From: a virus
Strand: one strand, 5' to 3'
DNA: 61,468 nt
Virus record (IMG/VR): IMGVR_UViG_3300012924_000002
Location: 1 to 61,468 of that record
Made by a program: the position numbers and the translations under genes. The notes under the pieces are model-generated. The model saw only the letters and a list, made by a program, of their open reading frames with translations. It was not told where the DNA came from and did not search any database. Shown here one piece after another: positions 16,688 through 24,984 of this stretch. Positions within the stretch are counted from its first letter, which is position 1; each line of letters opens with the position of its first letter.

Positions 16688-17844
16688 TGGCCCATAATGC
16701 CGGGTTGGCGCTGCTGACGGGTGGCCCTGGTCGCCGCATCGGAGTCAGCTGCTGCGGCGTCGTAGATCGGGGTCGCGCCGCCGCCGATCTGGGTCGAGGC
16801 GACCGGGGCGATGAGATCCCTGATGGCCTGTTCGATCGCTGTCGCCAGCTCGCCCGGATCCTCGTGGTTGATCAGCGGCGCCAGCTGCGGGGCGAGGGTG
16901 GATGCGAATGCGGCCATGTCGACGCTGCCAGGGTTCGCCCTCAGGTACGCGACGTCGGCCGCTACCGCATCGACCTTGCCGGGGAGCGAGTTCAGCGCAG
17001 CGGTGCGTCCGAAGATCATCCAGAGGGCTCCGAACAGCGTATTGCCCGAGTTGGCGTCAGGATTGATGTCGGCGTTACGCATGGCGGTGATGATCGCCTG
17101 CACGTCGTCGTCAGTGATGTTGCGTGCCATGGAATCTCCCAGCCATCCGGGGCACAGTATCGCCGCAAGCTGCGTCGGGGTGCCCTTGAAGCAGTTCACG
17201 TCAGTAGTCGGGTCACCGTTCACGAGGCCGTTCGCGGAGAACTGCGCGATCGTGGGGACGATACCGGAGTAGGCGGACCACCCGGTATAGCTGTCACCCG
17301 GGTAGATCGACGCTGCCGCACCCTTCGCGCTGGTGTATGCAGACGACCACAGCGGGAACCGCAGGCCGGCCAGGCTATTGCCGTACGCCCACCGGGGTGC
17401 GTACACGATCGGCATCAGGTTCGGGGCCAGCACGCGGAGCCGGTTCGCGCACGCAGCGATGTCCCCGAGGCCAGGCTTCGTTGCCGGGTTGCCCTGCCAC
17501 TCTTCGCAGTCCAGCTGCAGGATGAACGGGGTGTCCCGCCACCCGGGGCATTGGCTGTTGAGTCTGGCGATGAAGCTGTCACCGGCGCCCGAGCCGCGGC
17601 CCGGGTAGAGCACCCAGTACGCACCGGGCAGGATGTGACCGTTCAGCCCGGTGGGGTCGGACAGGAAATCTGCCCGGGAGGCCCGGTGGGGTTTCGTGTC
17701 CGCCCACCACGCGCCTAGTTCGAGGTCGTCGCTGTCACCCCCGGCCTTGTGGGTGATGCCCCGGAAGCCTTCGCTGATGATCTGCGCGGTGCCGGTAGCC
17801 ACGTCGTAGTGACTCTTGTCCAGCAGCCACATGTGGTTGATCAT
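16684..17844 (-). CDS. Endolysin, GH25-type muramidase
   Basis: 386 aa from ATG 17844. The catalytic domain begins at MWLLDKSHYDVATG and has FILQLDCEEW (Asp 112, Glu 114) and later the W-x-AY and IAQFS strands expected of glycoside hydrolase family 25. The C-terminal ~120 residues (DDDVQAIITAMRNADI..., LPGKVDAVAADVAYL) are a helical region found on many actinophage lysins, with unknown wall target. It should cleave peptidoglycan glycan strands at lysis. Confidence 0.88.
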   Translation of the reverse strand: MINHMWLLDKSHYDVATGTAQIISEGFRGITHKAGGDSDDLELGAWWADTKPHRASRADFLSDPTGLNGHILPGAYWVLYPGRGSGAGDSFIARLNSQCPGWRDTPFILQLDCEEWQGNPATKPGLGDIAACANRLRVLAPNLMPIVYAPRWAYGNSLAGLRFPLWSSAYTSAKGAAASIYPGDSYTGWSAYSGIVPTIAQFSANGLVNGDPTTDVNCFKGTPTQLAAILCPGWLGDSMARNITDDDVQAIITAMRNADINPDANSGNTLFGALWMIFGRTAALNSLPGKVDAVAADVAYLRANPGSVDMAAFASTLAPQLAPLINHEDPGELATAIEQAIRDLIAPVASTQIGGGATPIYDAAAADSDAATRATRQQRQPGIMGQ

Positions 17845-17851
17845 TTCGGCC

Positions 17852-18088
17852 TCAGATTCGGATCTCGTATACCTGCGCCCGGGCGCCGTCACTGTCACGT
17901 GTTTCGTACCGGTCCGTCGCCTCGGCCTTCGCCAGGGTGCCGGTGGCCGAAGTCGCCCCCGAGCCGACCGGGTGGCCGCCGATCTGCCAGCGGGTATACC
18001 AGCGGCCATCCATTCCGGGTGGCAGCAGCCGGGCTGACGCCTCATCGGCCGCGCGGATCACTACGAACTGGGTTGGTTCGTTGTCCAT
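17852..18088 (-). CDS. Hypothetical small protein
   Basis: 78 aa from ATG 18088. Starts MDNEPTQFVVIRAADEASAR and contains WYTRWQIGGHPV. Looks like a compact beta-rich domain. Just upstream of the lysin gene in the same operon. Not recognised. Confidence 0.6.
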   Translation of the reverse strand: MDNEPTQFVVIRAADEASARLLPPGMDGRWYTRWQIGGHPVGSGATSATGTLAKAEATDRYETRDSDGARAQVYEIRI

Positions 18089-18107
18089 CCCCGGATGGTA
18101 GGCGAGA

Positions 18108-18446
18108 TCAGCCCGGCGCGTACCAGTCCCGGCTCGTCCCAACCCGGCGTTCGCCGGCGCCCTTCGACTGGTTGCACAGCCGGTGGCAGGTCGGGCAGCG
18201 GTTGTGCCCGGTGCGCCTGGTCCGGTCGGAGCCCATCGAACCGTGCGCCGGTTGCAGGTTCTGTACGCCATCGAAGCCGGGCAGCATTCGACCGGCATCG
18301 TCCACCGGCCAGCGCGGTTTTGGGATGATGTGATCCACCGTCAGCGCCCCGCGGTGCCCGCACAACCCACACAGGTCCGATGCTGCGAGGATCAGCACCC
18401 GGTTTTGCTGAAATTCCCGGGTACCGGAGCGGCCCGAACCGGTCAT
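18108..18446 (-). CDS. HNH endonuclease
   Basis: 112 aa. CGLCGHRGALTVDHIIPKPRW shows the zinc Cys pair and the DH of the HNH motif; NLQPAHGSMGS supplies the N and H, and CPTCHRLCNQSKG the second Cys pair. Overlaps the upstream tail gene by ATGA. May be a free-standing homing-type enzyme or help in packaging; its place within the tail/lysis block, away from terminase, leaves this open. Confidence 0.85.
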   Translation of the reverse strand: MTGSGRSGTREFQQNRVLILAASDLCGLCGHRGALTVDHIIPKPRWPVDDAGRMLPGFDGVQNLQPAHGSMGSDRTRRTGHNRCPTCHRLCNQSKGAGERRVGTSRDWYAPG

Positions 18447-20290
18447 CCCACGGACCCTGCCGCCGTGGTGCCGCCGTCGTACTGCAGGCTCCCGCTGGAC
18501 CCGGAGTCGGTGATCGTGGCACCCCCGGAGCTGTCGACCACACCGAACGGCACAACCCCGCCGGTCTGAACGATGGTCGCGTCGTACGCGGTCACGGTCA
18601 CGGCGGCGAACCCGGCGGGGGCGTTGGTGGGTCCGGAGGCGGTTGCGTCGTACGCGGTCGCCCCGGCGCTGGCGCTCCCAGCCCCAGCCCCCACCTGCAC
18701 GCTCACGTCGAAAGCCGCAGCGGAGGCCACGGCGGCGCCAGCAGCCGGGGCAACGCTTGCCAGGGCATCCAGGCCGACCGCGCTAGCGGTCGTTGTGCCC
18801 GCTTGAACCCCGGCCGCCGCCTGCGCGTCCAGACCGGTCACGGTCGCGCTGGCGGCTCCAGCGTCGACCGTAACAGACGTGCCGGCGTCGTAGCCGGTGA
18901 CGGTGGCGTCGGCCTCGCCCGCGGGTGCGTTGGTACTGCCGGACGTGGTGACCGTCGCGTCGTAGCCAGTCGCGGTGGCGTCGGCTTCGCCAGCGGACGG
19001 GTTGCTGTTGGTTTGAACCGTCGCGTCGTAGCCGGTAACGCTGGCGTCGGCCTCCCCAGCGTTGACAGAGAGGGCGGCCTGCGCGTCGTAGCCGGTTACG
19101 GTGGCATCGGCTTCGCCCGCGTTCGCCGATACGCTGGCTGACGCGTCGTAGCCGGTTACGGTGCCACTGGCCTGGCCAGCCAGTGCACCTGCGGCGGCTT
19201 GTACGTCGTAACCGGTGACGCTGGCGTCGGCCTCCCCGCCGGACGGGTTGCTGTCGGTTTGAACGGTGATGTCGTAGCCGGTCACTGTCACTGCGGCGAG
19301 CCCGGCGGGGACACCCACCGAAGCCTGCGCATCGCTGGCTACGGCGGTCGCGTCGGCGTTGGTGGTGTTGGTCGAGGCCGCCGCGGACGCGTCGTAGCCC
19401 GTGACGCTGGCGTCGGCCTCGCCGGCGGCCGCGGTGACCGCGGCTTGAGCGTCGTAGCCGGTGACAGTCGCGCCCGCCTCGGGGTCGGTGACAGCGTTGA
19501 CGAGCGGCGTCGAAGTGCCGTAGTCGTACGGGTCGGGAACCCAGAACCCGGACGGGGTGAACAGGCCCGGCATGACGCCGGGCAGGAACGCTGACGGGTC
19601 GGCCGGGGCCGGCGCGCCGGTGGCCGTCAGTACTGCGATGAGCAGGCCCGCCCATGGCGCCGCCCCGGCGCCGGTGAACGTCTTCGTCCCCGTCGTCCCG
19701 GACGCCGACAGCTGCTGCACGGCACCGGTGGTGCCCATGCCGCCACCGTTCGACTGGTCGTAGACCTCCGTCATCCCCGATGGGGGCGTGAAACTGGTGA
19801 TGTTCGATCCGCCACCGGAGCTGACGTGACCGATCAGGTATGCGTCGGAGGTCGCGGGGCTGATCGCGGTCAGCGGCATCGTGCTCTGCGAGGTGCCGCT
19901 GGCGGAGCCGCTGGCTGAGCCGTCGATGACGGTGGTGATGTCCGCGCCGGACAGCACGTAGGCGAAGAGGCTTTTCTCCTCGTCCGAGGTGCCCGTCTCG
20001 GTGACGGCAACCGTCAGGTTCCCCGTGGACGAGACGACGTAGTAGTAGCCCTTCGCGTGACCTTCGTTGCTTCCGCCGTCGGCGGATGCGCCCGTGATAG
20101 CGGTGACGCCGGCCGTGGAGCCCCCCACTGTGGGGGTGGGCATGTTCGACAGCAGGTAGAAGTCGTTGCAATGGATGATGATCAGAACATCGCTGGCCTG
20201 CGGCTGCGTCGTGCCTGACAGCGTCAGGGAGACGGACGTGGCAACGGAGTTGCTAAATGCAGGGGCTCCACTGCGTATTGCGATCGACAC
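18443..20290 (-). CDS. Tail-associated protein with 15 tandem VTGYDA repeats
   Basis: 615 aa from GTG 20290 behind GGGAGG. Residues about 1-230 form a beta-rich domain of the kind seen in actinophage minor tail proteins. Residues about 265-590 consist of roughly 15 units of about 20 aa with consensus GEADATVTGYDAxxxV, strongly biased to Ala, Thr, Val, Gly and Asp. A fibrous or beta-solenoid shaft is likely. The C-terminus is Ser/Gly-rich. Host receptor binding is inferred. Confidence 0.75.
   Translation of the reverse strand: MSIAIRSGAPAFSNSVATSVSLTLSGTTQPQASDVLIIIHCNDFYLLSNMPTPTVGGSTAGVTAITGASADGGSNEGHAKGYYYVVSSTGNLTVAVTETGTSDEEKSLFAYVLSGADITTVIDGSASGSASGTSQSTMPLTAISPATSDAYLIGHVSSGGGSNITSFTPPSGMTEVYDQSNGGGMGTTGAVQQLSASGTTGTKTFTGAGAAPWAGLLIAVLTATGAPAPADPSAFLPGVMPGLFTPSGFWVPDPYDYGTSTPLVNAVTDPEAGATVTGYDAQAAVTAAAGEADASVTGYDASAAASTNTTNADATAVASDAQASVGVPAGLAAVTVTGYDITVQTDSNPSGGEADASVTGYDVQAAAGALAGQASGTVTGYDASASVSANAGEADATVTGYDAQAALSVNAGEADASVTGYDATVQTNSNPSAGEADATATGYDATVTTSGSTNAPAGEADATVTGYDAGTSVTVDAGAASATVTGLDAQAAAGVQAGTTTASAVGLDALASVAPAAGAAVASAAAFDVSVQVGAGAGSASAGATAYDATASGPTNAPAGFAAVTVTAYDATIVQTGGVVPFGVVDSSGGATITDSGSSGSLQYDGGTTAAGSVG
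18570..19480. repeat. Tandem coding repeats (about 60 bp units)
   Basis: About 15 imperfect units, each with a GTAGCCGGTNACGGT-like core (minus-strand VTGYDA). Expected to recombine and vary in copy number. Confidence 0.85.
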
Positions 20291-20315
20291 GGCTCACCTC
20301 CCGCCTGAGAGGTGG

Positions 20316-20624
20316 CTAGGAGATTGCCGATCCCGCGTAGTTCGTACCGGTCAGTTTCTTCGCGTTCGAGAAGTAGTCACTGGAACCGCCGGGGGTGAAC
20401 TTCGCATGAGCCACGGACCACAACCCGGCGGGGCCACCCAGGTCACCGGCAGAGTTGGTGATCAACGTCTGGTCGCCAGAGATTCCCAAGCTGGCGAACG
20501 CGGCGGCGTTGTCCTGCAGCCACCAGTACCATTTCCGGGCGTCGTCTAGCGCACCCCAGACGCCCTGCGCGATCAACCCGGCCTTGAGTTCGAGATCCGC
20601 TCCGGTGTACGGGATTCCGGCCAT
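20316..20624 (-). CDS. Small structural protein (putative)
   Basis: 102 aa from ATG 20624, which shares one base with the previous stop (TGATG). Sequence MAGIPYTGADLELKAGLIA... then WYWWLQDNAAAF and GGSSDYFSNAKKLTG. Lies between two tail-like genes; role inferred from position. Confidence 0.6.
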   Translation of the reverse strand: MAGIPYTGADLELKAGLIAQGVWGALDDARKWYWWLQDNAAAFASLGISGDQTLITNSAGDLGGPAGLWSVAHAKFTPGGSSDYFSNAKKLTGTNYAGSAIS

Positions 20625-21166
20625 CAGTTGATCACCTCCACGGTGAACGACCTGCACGTGATCGACTGGGAGGCGACCGACAGGGTGACACCCAACGCAA
20701 TCGCGTTGGCGATCGTCGAGTTCACCGTCGCAGTGGTCGACGTGTCGACGTAGATCCCCGGGGTGTCCGTTGCCTGCGTCACCACGTTTTCGATGTCCAT
20801 CCAGCCAACCCCGGTGCCGGCGGTGCCGTTCGTTCGCAAGTCCACCTCGCCCGAGATCTTCCACGGCCGGGACGTCTGCGAAGCCACCCAGGTCAACGCG
20901 CCGGAAGCGACGACCGACGTCAGCGACCCGATCGCAGCGGTCGCGCCCATCCGCAGGTCGAACGTTGCCGTCCCCTGCGTACCCGTCGTCGTGTACCGGC
21001 CGCGGGCCATGAACCGCAGGCGGGTGCCGGGGACCGAGAACGCCGGGTAGGGAATGAGGATCTGCGGCGTCGGCGTCATTTCCGTCAACGCGCCAGAGGC
21101 GGTGACCGCGGTCGCGTCGGCGATGTGCCACGGGCCGAAGCTGTTCACCCAAAGCTGGTTAGCCAT
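20624..21166 (-). CDS. Structural protein, beta-rich (putative tail)
   Basis: 180 aa. MANQLWVNSFGPWHIADATAV start, then alternating hydrophobic/Thr-Gly strands (SVPGTRLRFMARGRYTTTG, STTATVNSTIANAIALGVTL), the pattern of phage tail jelly-roll or fibre-tip proteins. Operon partner of neighbours on both sides. Confidence 0.62.
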   Translation of the reverse strand: MANQLWVNSFGPWHIADATAVTASGALTEMTPTPQILIPYPAFSVPGTRLRFMARGRYTTTGTQGTATFDLRMGATAAIGSLTSVVASGALTWVASQTSRPWKISGEVDLRTNGTAGTGVGWMDIENVVTQATDTPGIYVDTSTTATVNSTIANAIALGVTLSVASQSITCRSFTVEVIN

Positions 21167-21168
21167 GG

Positions 21169-21648
21169 CTACACAGTCACCCTTATCAATCCGTTGGCTG
21201 ACCAGATCACCGTGAACGTCCCGGCCGTGACGCCCTGCGTTCCGCCGAAGTAGTGGAAGCTGACACCCTGCTTCGCGACGGTTCCGGCGGTGATCGTGTT
21301 GTCGTACACGAGGATGCCGAACGCGCTAGAGATCGTCATCGTGCCGCCGCCGGCAAGGTCCGCAGCGTCGAACATGAACACGCCACCCGAAGGGCTCGTG
21401 AACGTCTTCGACGCAAGCGCGCGGCCGCCGGAAACCCAGTTCGTGGCGTCGGTAACCTCGTTCGCGGTGACCCACTGGCCAGTATTGAAGCCGGTCGACG
21501 CGACCGCGACCGTCTTGTCCGGGGTGCCCGTGTTGTTGTACAAGGCGCCGTTGACGGTGTCCGAGTCCAGGCCCGTATAGCCGGTGCCGGACACCTGGAA
21601 CGCCTGCTCAAAGAACGCCTCGAAGACACCTGAGACTGACCAGCCCAT
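21169..21648 (-). CDS. Structural protein, beta-rich (putative tail)
   Basis: 159 aa. Contains GTGYTGLDSDTVNGALYNNTG and ASTGFNTGQWVTANEVTDATNW, similar to other actinophage minor structural proteins of unknown fold. Two bases separate it from the previous gene. Confidence 0.62.
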   Translation of the reverse strand: MGWSVSGVFEAFFEQAFQVSGTGYTGLDSDTVNGALYNNTGTPDKTVAVASTGFNTGQWVTANEVTDATNWVSGGRALASKTFTSPSGGVFMFDAADLAGGGTMTISSAFGILVYDNTITAGTVAKQGVSFHYFGGTQGVTAGTFTVIWSANGLIRVTV

Positions 21649-21651
21649 GGC

Positions 21652-21882
21652 CTACTCGCCCCGTCCGGCTCGGGCGGCCTTAAGGTCCGCCTTGGCCTGC
21701 CTGAGTTCGTCGCGCAACGTTGCGGCTGTCTGCTTGGCGCCTGCCGCGACAGCCTCCGCCGACTTGATTCCGTACTCGATCTCTTCGACTCGCCTCGCGA
21801 GATATGCGCGGTTGTCGTGATTCCCGGCCGTGGTGTTCACCTCGGCGTCGTAGCCAGTCGCGCTGGCCTGTGCGTCACTCAT
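21652..21882 (-). CDS. Coiled-coil protein carrying one VTGYDA-type repeat
   Basis: 76 aa. The N-terminus DAQASATGYDAEVNTTAG is one unit of the repeat found 15 times in the tail protein at 18443-20290. The rest is a continuous charged helix (RRVEEIEYGIKSAEAVAAGA...RQAKADLKAARAG), probably coiled coil. The shared unit suggests that it docks on, or is incorporated with, the repeat protein. Confidence 0.68.
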   Translation of the reverse strand: MSDAQASATGYDAEVNTTAGNHDNRAYLARRVEEIEYGIKSAEAVAAGAKQTAATLRDELRQAKADLKAARAGRGE

Positions 21883-22196
21883 ACCCGAACCTCCACCCGT
21901 GCCGTCGGGGCGTACACGTACGTGTCGCAGTGTCCGTCAGCGTGTTCGACTTCGGCCCGCATGATGGGTCGGCCGTCCCCGTCGGTCTGCACGTCCTCGC
22001 CACCGACGTAGTCTTCCCGTTCGACCAGCCGCACATCGCCCCGTTCCCCTTGCGCCAGCATCGGCAGCCGGAAGCCCGCCTTCGCGGGGCACTCGTGCAG
22101 CGGGGTACGCGCCCCGGCGCCCTTCGTTTTGATGCTTGACGGGCAGTACGGACACACCCATACCTGATCGGGTGGGATGAGATCGACTACGCGCAT
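21879..22196 (-). CDS. Hypothetical protein with zinc-like Cys pair
   Basis: 105 aa from ATG 22196 (GTG 22223 possible). VWVCPYCPSSIKTKG and a later HECPAKAG may bind zinc. Overlaps the next gene by ATGA. Not recognised. Confidence 0.6.
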   Translation of the reverse strand: MRVVDLIPPDQVWVCPYCPSSIKTKGAGARTPLHECPAKAGFRLPMLAQGERGDVRLVEREDYVGGEDVQTDGDGRPIMRAEVEHADGHCDTYVYAPTARVEVRV

Positions 22197-22219
22197 GCCG
22201 GGGATTCTCGCACCGCTGT

Positions 22220-22375
22220 TCACTGACGTCTACGAGCCCCAGGCACCCGGCCCACTTTCGCAGCCTTCACCGTGGCAACCTTCGTCTGCTCCCGCGCGGG
22301 ATCCGGCACCTGCCAGCCGTCGGGAAGATCGGCGGAGTCGGAGGGCTCAGGGGGGCGGCTGTCGTCTCTGGGCAT
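22220..22375 (-). CDS. 51-aa charged protein
   Basis: MPRDDSRPPEPSDSADLPDG then WQVPDPAREQTKVATVKAAK and a basic end. Starts 59 bases after the hairpin terminator. Hydrophilic and probably disordered. Moderate support only. Confidence 0.45.
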   Translation of the reverse strand: MPRDDSRPPEPSDSADLPDGWQVPDPAREQTKVATVKAAKVGRVPGARRRQ

Positions 22376-22433
22376 GGAAGGAGCGTCGCAAACCCGGTCG
22401 GCTGCCGCCAGTATCACCCCTGGGCAAAGGAGA

Positions 22434-22472
22434 AGGCCCCCGCGCATGGGGTCACCATGCAAACGGGGGCCT
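22434..22472. terminator. Strong bipartite hairpin
   Basis: Outer arms AGGCCCCCG 434-442 / CGGGGGCCT 464-472 and inner GCATG/CATGC. It stands after the stop of the 22521-22892 gene and so ends that minus-strand transcription unit. Confidence 0.75.
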
Positions 22473-22520
22473 CAGCCCTCCACAGCCTTTCCGGGGGCCG
22501 CCTTCACCTGGAGGGAGTCT

Positions 22521-22892
22521 CTACGTCGAGGAGTAGAACGCCTCGATCGTCATCGTGGTGACGCTGGTGTAGGTCAAGTTCACGTATCCGATGTTGCCCG
22601 ACGTCTGCTTCCAGCGGCTCACGTTCGCGTCGAACGCCAGGTAGGCGGTAGCGGTCGAAGCGAGAACACAGGTGATGTTCTGGTCCTGTCCGAAGTTCGA
22701 TAGATCCACCGAGTCGACTGTCACCGTAGCGCCGGTGCCGGCCGTGGCGATGCGCAAATACAGGGTGTCGCCGAGGAGCTGGAACGAATCACCGCCGGCG
22801 TTGGGGGTGATCGCTGCGACTGTCACGCCACCTGTCGTGGCGCCGTAGTTTTGCGACATCTCGGCGACAAGCGTCGGCGTGTAGGCGGTCAT
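22521..22892 (-). CDS. Structural protein (putative)
   Basis: 123 aa, start ATG 22892 behind GGGAG. Beta-rich (VTVAAITPNAGGDSF, LYLRIATAGTGATVTVDSV) like the small head or tail decoration proteins of actinophages. Followed by a strong terminator. Confidence 0.62.
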   Translation of the reverse strand: MTAYTPTLVAEMSQNYGATTGGVTVAAITPNAGGDSFQLLGDTLYLRIATAGTGATVTVDSVDLSNFGQDQNITCVLASTATAYLAFDANVSRWKQTSGNIGYVNLTYTSVTTMTIEAFYSST

Positions 22893-22929
22893 AGGGGCAT
22901 CTCCCGGTTGCAGTTACCGGCAGCGTAGA

Positions 22930-23166
22930 TCAGGACTCGGCGGGCGGGAACCTTCGCACCGCGTGCACCCTCTTCAGCTCGTACTGGACGTACATCCGTT
23001 CACCCTTCTCGATCTTCCACTTTCGGCAGCGGCGTCCGACGGTGGCACCGCAGTCCGGACAGTCCCTCATGATCGTGTGGTTGATCTGGCCCCGGAGGGT
23101 GCGTTCCGTGGTGTCAGTGCTCCGCCCGCGGCGACCACGGCCGCCGCCTGCACGTATTTGCGCCAT
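22930..23166 (-). CDS. Basic zinc-ribbon protein
   Basis: 78 aa, start ATG 23166 behind AGGTGAGG. RDCPDCGATVGRRCRKW is a zinc-ribbon half, within a very basic protein (GRGRRGRS, ELKRVHAVRR). Nucleic-acid binding is likely by inference. Confidence 0.62.
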   Translation of the reverse strand: MAQIRAGGGRGRRGRSTDTTERTLRGQINHTIMRDCPDCGATVGRRCRKWKIEKGERMYVQYELKRVHAVRRFPPAES

Positions 23167-23170
23167 AACC

Positions 23171-23872
23171 TCACCTGCCGGGCATGAATGCGCTCTGCGG
23201 CTGCAGAAGCAGCAGCTGCAGGTACAGCTCAGACGGTGTCACGTCCTGCGACAGGCGCCCGTCGTCGAAGACGTGCCCAGCCCCGTCGAGACCACCGGAC
23301 AGGGTCAGCTGGGCGTCCACACCCTGCGAGCAGATCGCCCGGAGCGGCAGGCCGTTCGCCCCGACCCGGGCGATGAAATCGTCGAGGCCGCGGCTGTGGA
23401 TACCGAGCCGGTGTCCGGCGATAGCCGCATAATCTTCGAAACCGTACGGGGTGTGGGCGGCGACCATCATCCGGGCAAGCATCGCGACCGTATCGGCCTG
23501 GCTGACACCCGGCCTAGCGGCCGGTCCCGTCGACAGGGTCTGGTAGTTGGGCCGGACGTAGAGCCAATCGGCGTTCCAGTGGTCGGCGCCTAGCTCGATC
23601 TCTTCGTAGCCGCCCGGTTCGGCCTGCGCGAACATCGGCCCGTGCGACATCCCCGTCTGGGTGTTGAATAGGGGGCCAATTGTCGGCGTCCACCCCGGCG
23701 TCGCGGCCTGCGTGACGGTGCCGCAGTGGGCTACTCGGCGCCACACCCCTAGCGTGCGCCAGTGATCGACGGGCGCGACCAGCAGCTCACCAAGACGGAC
23801 GCTGACTCCAGCGATACCGGAGATCGGACCGAACCCGATGTCGCCGGGACGTAGGTCGGTGAGGCTAGGCAT
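23171..23872 (-). CDS. Permuted papain-fold (YiiX/NlpC-P60-like) hydrolase
   Basis: 233 aa from ATG 23872. LRPGDIGFGPISG opens the fold, VAHCGTVTQ (His 49) comes first and LRAICSQGVD (Cys 181) near the end: the His-before-Cys order of circularly permuted papain-like enzymes such as YiiX/YebB. These act on peptides, amides or lipids. Third papain-fold protein of this phage. A cell-wall or host-lipid role is inferred. Confidence 0.72.
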   Translation of the reverse strand: MPSLTDLRPGDIGFGPISGIAGVSVRLGELLVAPVDHWRTLGVWRRVAHCGTVTQAATPGWTPTIGPLFNTQTGMSHGPMFAQAEPGGYEEIELGADHWNADWLYVRPNYQTLSTGPAARPGVSQADTVAMLARMMVAAHTPYGFEDYAAIAGHRLGIHSRGLDDFIARVGANGLPLRAICSQGVDAQLTLSGGLDGAGHVFDDGRLSQDVTPSELYLQLLLLQPQSAFMPGR

Positions 23873-24062
23873 CGACCCCTCCCGGGGCGTGGTTTTCGCA
23901 CAGCATCCCCGCCGGGTAAAGCCGGGCCGGGCCGCCGCCGCACCTGCCGCACGGCCCGGCGCGCTCCGCTTCCCAGTCACGTCCGGCGAAGTGGGATTCC
24001 CCCACCCATTTGCCGTCTTCATAGTGACCGCGGACCCCGGAGATGTGCATCTCATCGATCAT
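23865..24062 (-). CDS. Small zinc-binding protein
   Basis: 65 aa. CGRCGGGPARLYPAGMLCENH is a compact Cys/His site. Overlaps both neighbours. Not recognised. Confidence 0.6.
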   Translation of the reverse strand: MIDEMHISGVRGHYEDGKWVGESHFAGRDWEAERAGPCGRCGGGPARLYPAGMLCENHAPGGVDA

Positions 24063-24216
24063 CGCGTGGCCTCTCCATGATCCCGGCCTGCACGGCGCAC
24101 TCGCCGGGGCAGATGTCCCACTTCACGTCGTTCACGTCCACGACGCACGTCTCAGCGGTGAGCTGCTCGAAACGGATCGCGCAGAACGTCCCGAACTGAG
24201 GGTGGTTGACAGACAT
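24052..24216 (-). CDS. 54-aa Cys-containing protein
   Basis: ATG 24216 follows a strong GGGAGGTGG. Contains TFCAIRFEQLTAETCVVDV and ICPGECAVQAG. Ends eleven bases inside the next gene, TGA at 24054-24052. Good ribosome site and tight overlap support coding. Confidence 0.6.
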   Translation of the reverse strand: MSVNHPQFGTFCAIRFEQLTAETCVVDVNDVKWDICPGECAVQAGIMERPRDDR

Positions 24217-24247
24217 TGGTGACCACCTCCCGGGAAGGCGAAAGTCC

Positions 24248-24598
24248 TCACGAGCCGGCGGCCGGCTCGTGCGGGTGATGCGGAAGCTTCACCTCGCTGC
24301 GGTGACGAGCCTGCCAGGCCCGCATCTCAGTCCTGGCCTTCAACACCTCGGCCGCCTGATAGGACAGGTCGTTCGCCACGCACAGGTCGTAGTACGAGTA
24401 GAGCGCTTCGCTCGCGAGGAGATCTTTCCCCTTGATCACGAAGACGGGCATGGGGTCGTCTCCGTAAGCGTCCTCGACGACCTCGACCTGCGACAGGATC
24501 TCAATCTCCGAGTGGTCGCCGGTGCTGCACATGTCCTCGATGTCCGACTCGATCTGCCGCCAGTGCGAGGCGGGCAGGCGGAGCGGTGACCAGCTCAT
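24248..24598 (-). CDS. Hypothetical helical protein
   Basis: 116 aa from ATG 24598 (ATGA overlap). ASHWRQIESDIEDMCSTGDH, VIKGKDLLASEALYSYYDLC and a Lys/Arg-rich end suggest an all-alpha protein. Not recognised. Confidence 0.62.
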   Translation of the reverse strand: MSWSPLRLPASHWRQIESDIEDMCSTGDHSEIEILSQVEVVEDAYGDDPMPVFVIKGKDLLASEALYSYYDLCVANDLSYQAAEVLKARTEMRAWQARHRSEVKLPHHPHEPAAGS

Positions 24599-24984
24599 CG
24601 GCCACGGCCGCCGCCCCCCTGCCCGTTGCCGTTCAGCTTGCTCAAGTCGATCCCGGCCGGCGGGACGACGAGCTGGGGGCCGGCCTGCGCCTGCCCCGCC
24701 GCCTTCAACTGGCCCAAAATCTGCGCGATCCCCGCACCCAACCCGTCCGCCGACTGCCACGGCACACGCAACGTGATCGAAAAGGAGCACGGCATGATGT
24801 TCGGGGCAATCGCATCCGAGATGATCAGTAACGCCCACTGGTGGCCGTTCGCGTCCGGCGGGGTCAACGCACCCTGAACGGTGATCGGGCTGCACGGCGG
24901 GTGCACACCGTCGGCTGGCGGCGCCGGAATCGTGATCGCCCACTGCGGAGTCGGCGCCGGGGCGCCCTGGTTCGGCATCATCAC
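24595..24984 (-). CDS. Hypothetical protein
   Basis: 129 aa. Pro-rich N-terminus, central strands (HQWALLIISDAIAPNIMPCS, ITLRVPWQSADGLGAG), Gly/Gln-rich end. Overlaps both neighbours by ATGA-type junctions. Not recognised. Confidence 0.62.
   Translation of the reverse strand: MMMPNQGAPAPTPQWAITIPAPPADGVHPPCSPITVQGALTPPDANGHQWALLIISDAIAPNIMPCSFSITLRVPWQSADGLGAGIAQILGQLKAAGQAQAGPQLVVPPAGIDLSKLNGNGQGGGGRGR

Noticed and set aside
18570-19480. CRISPR-like array
   Set aside because: The periodic repeats are in-frame protein repeats of about 60 bp with variable, non-spacer-like intervals; no cas genes.
18783-20171. 462-aa minus-strand ORF rich in Arg and His
   Set aside because: Out-of-frame shadow of the repeat tail protein; it only mirrors the repeat periodicity.
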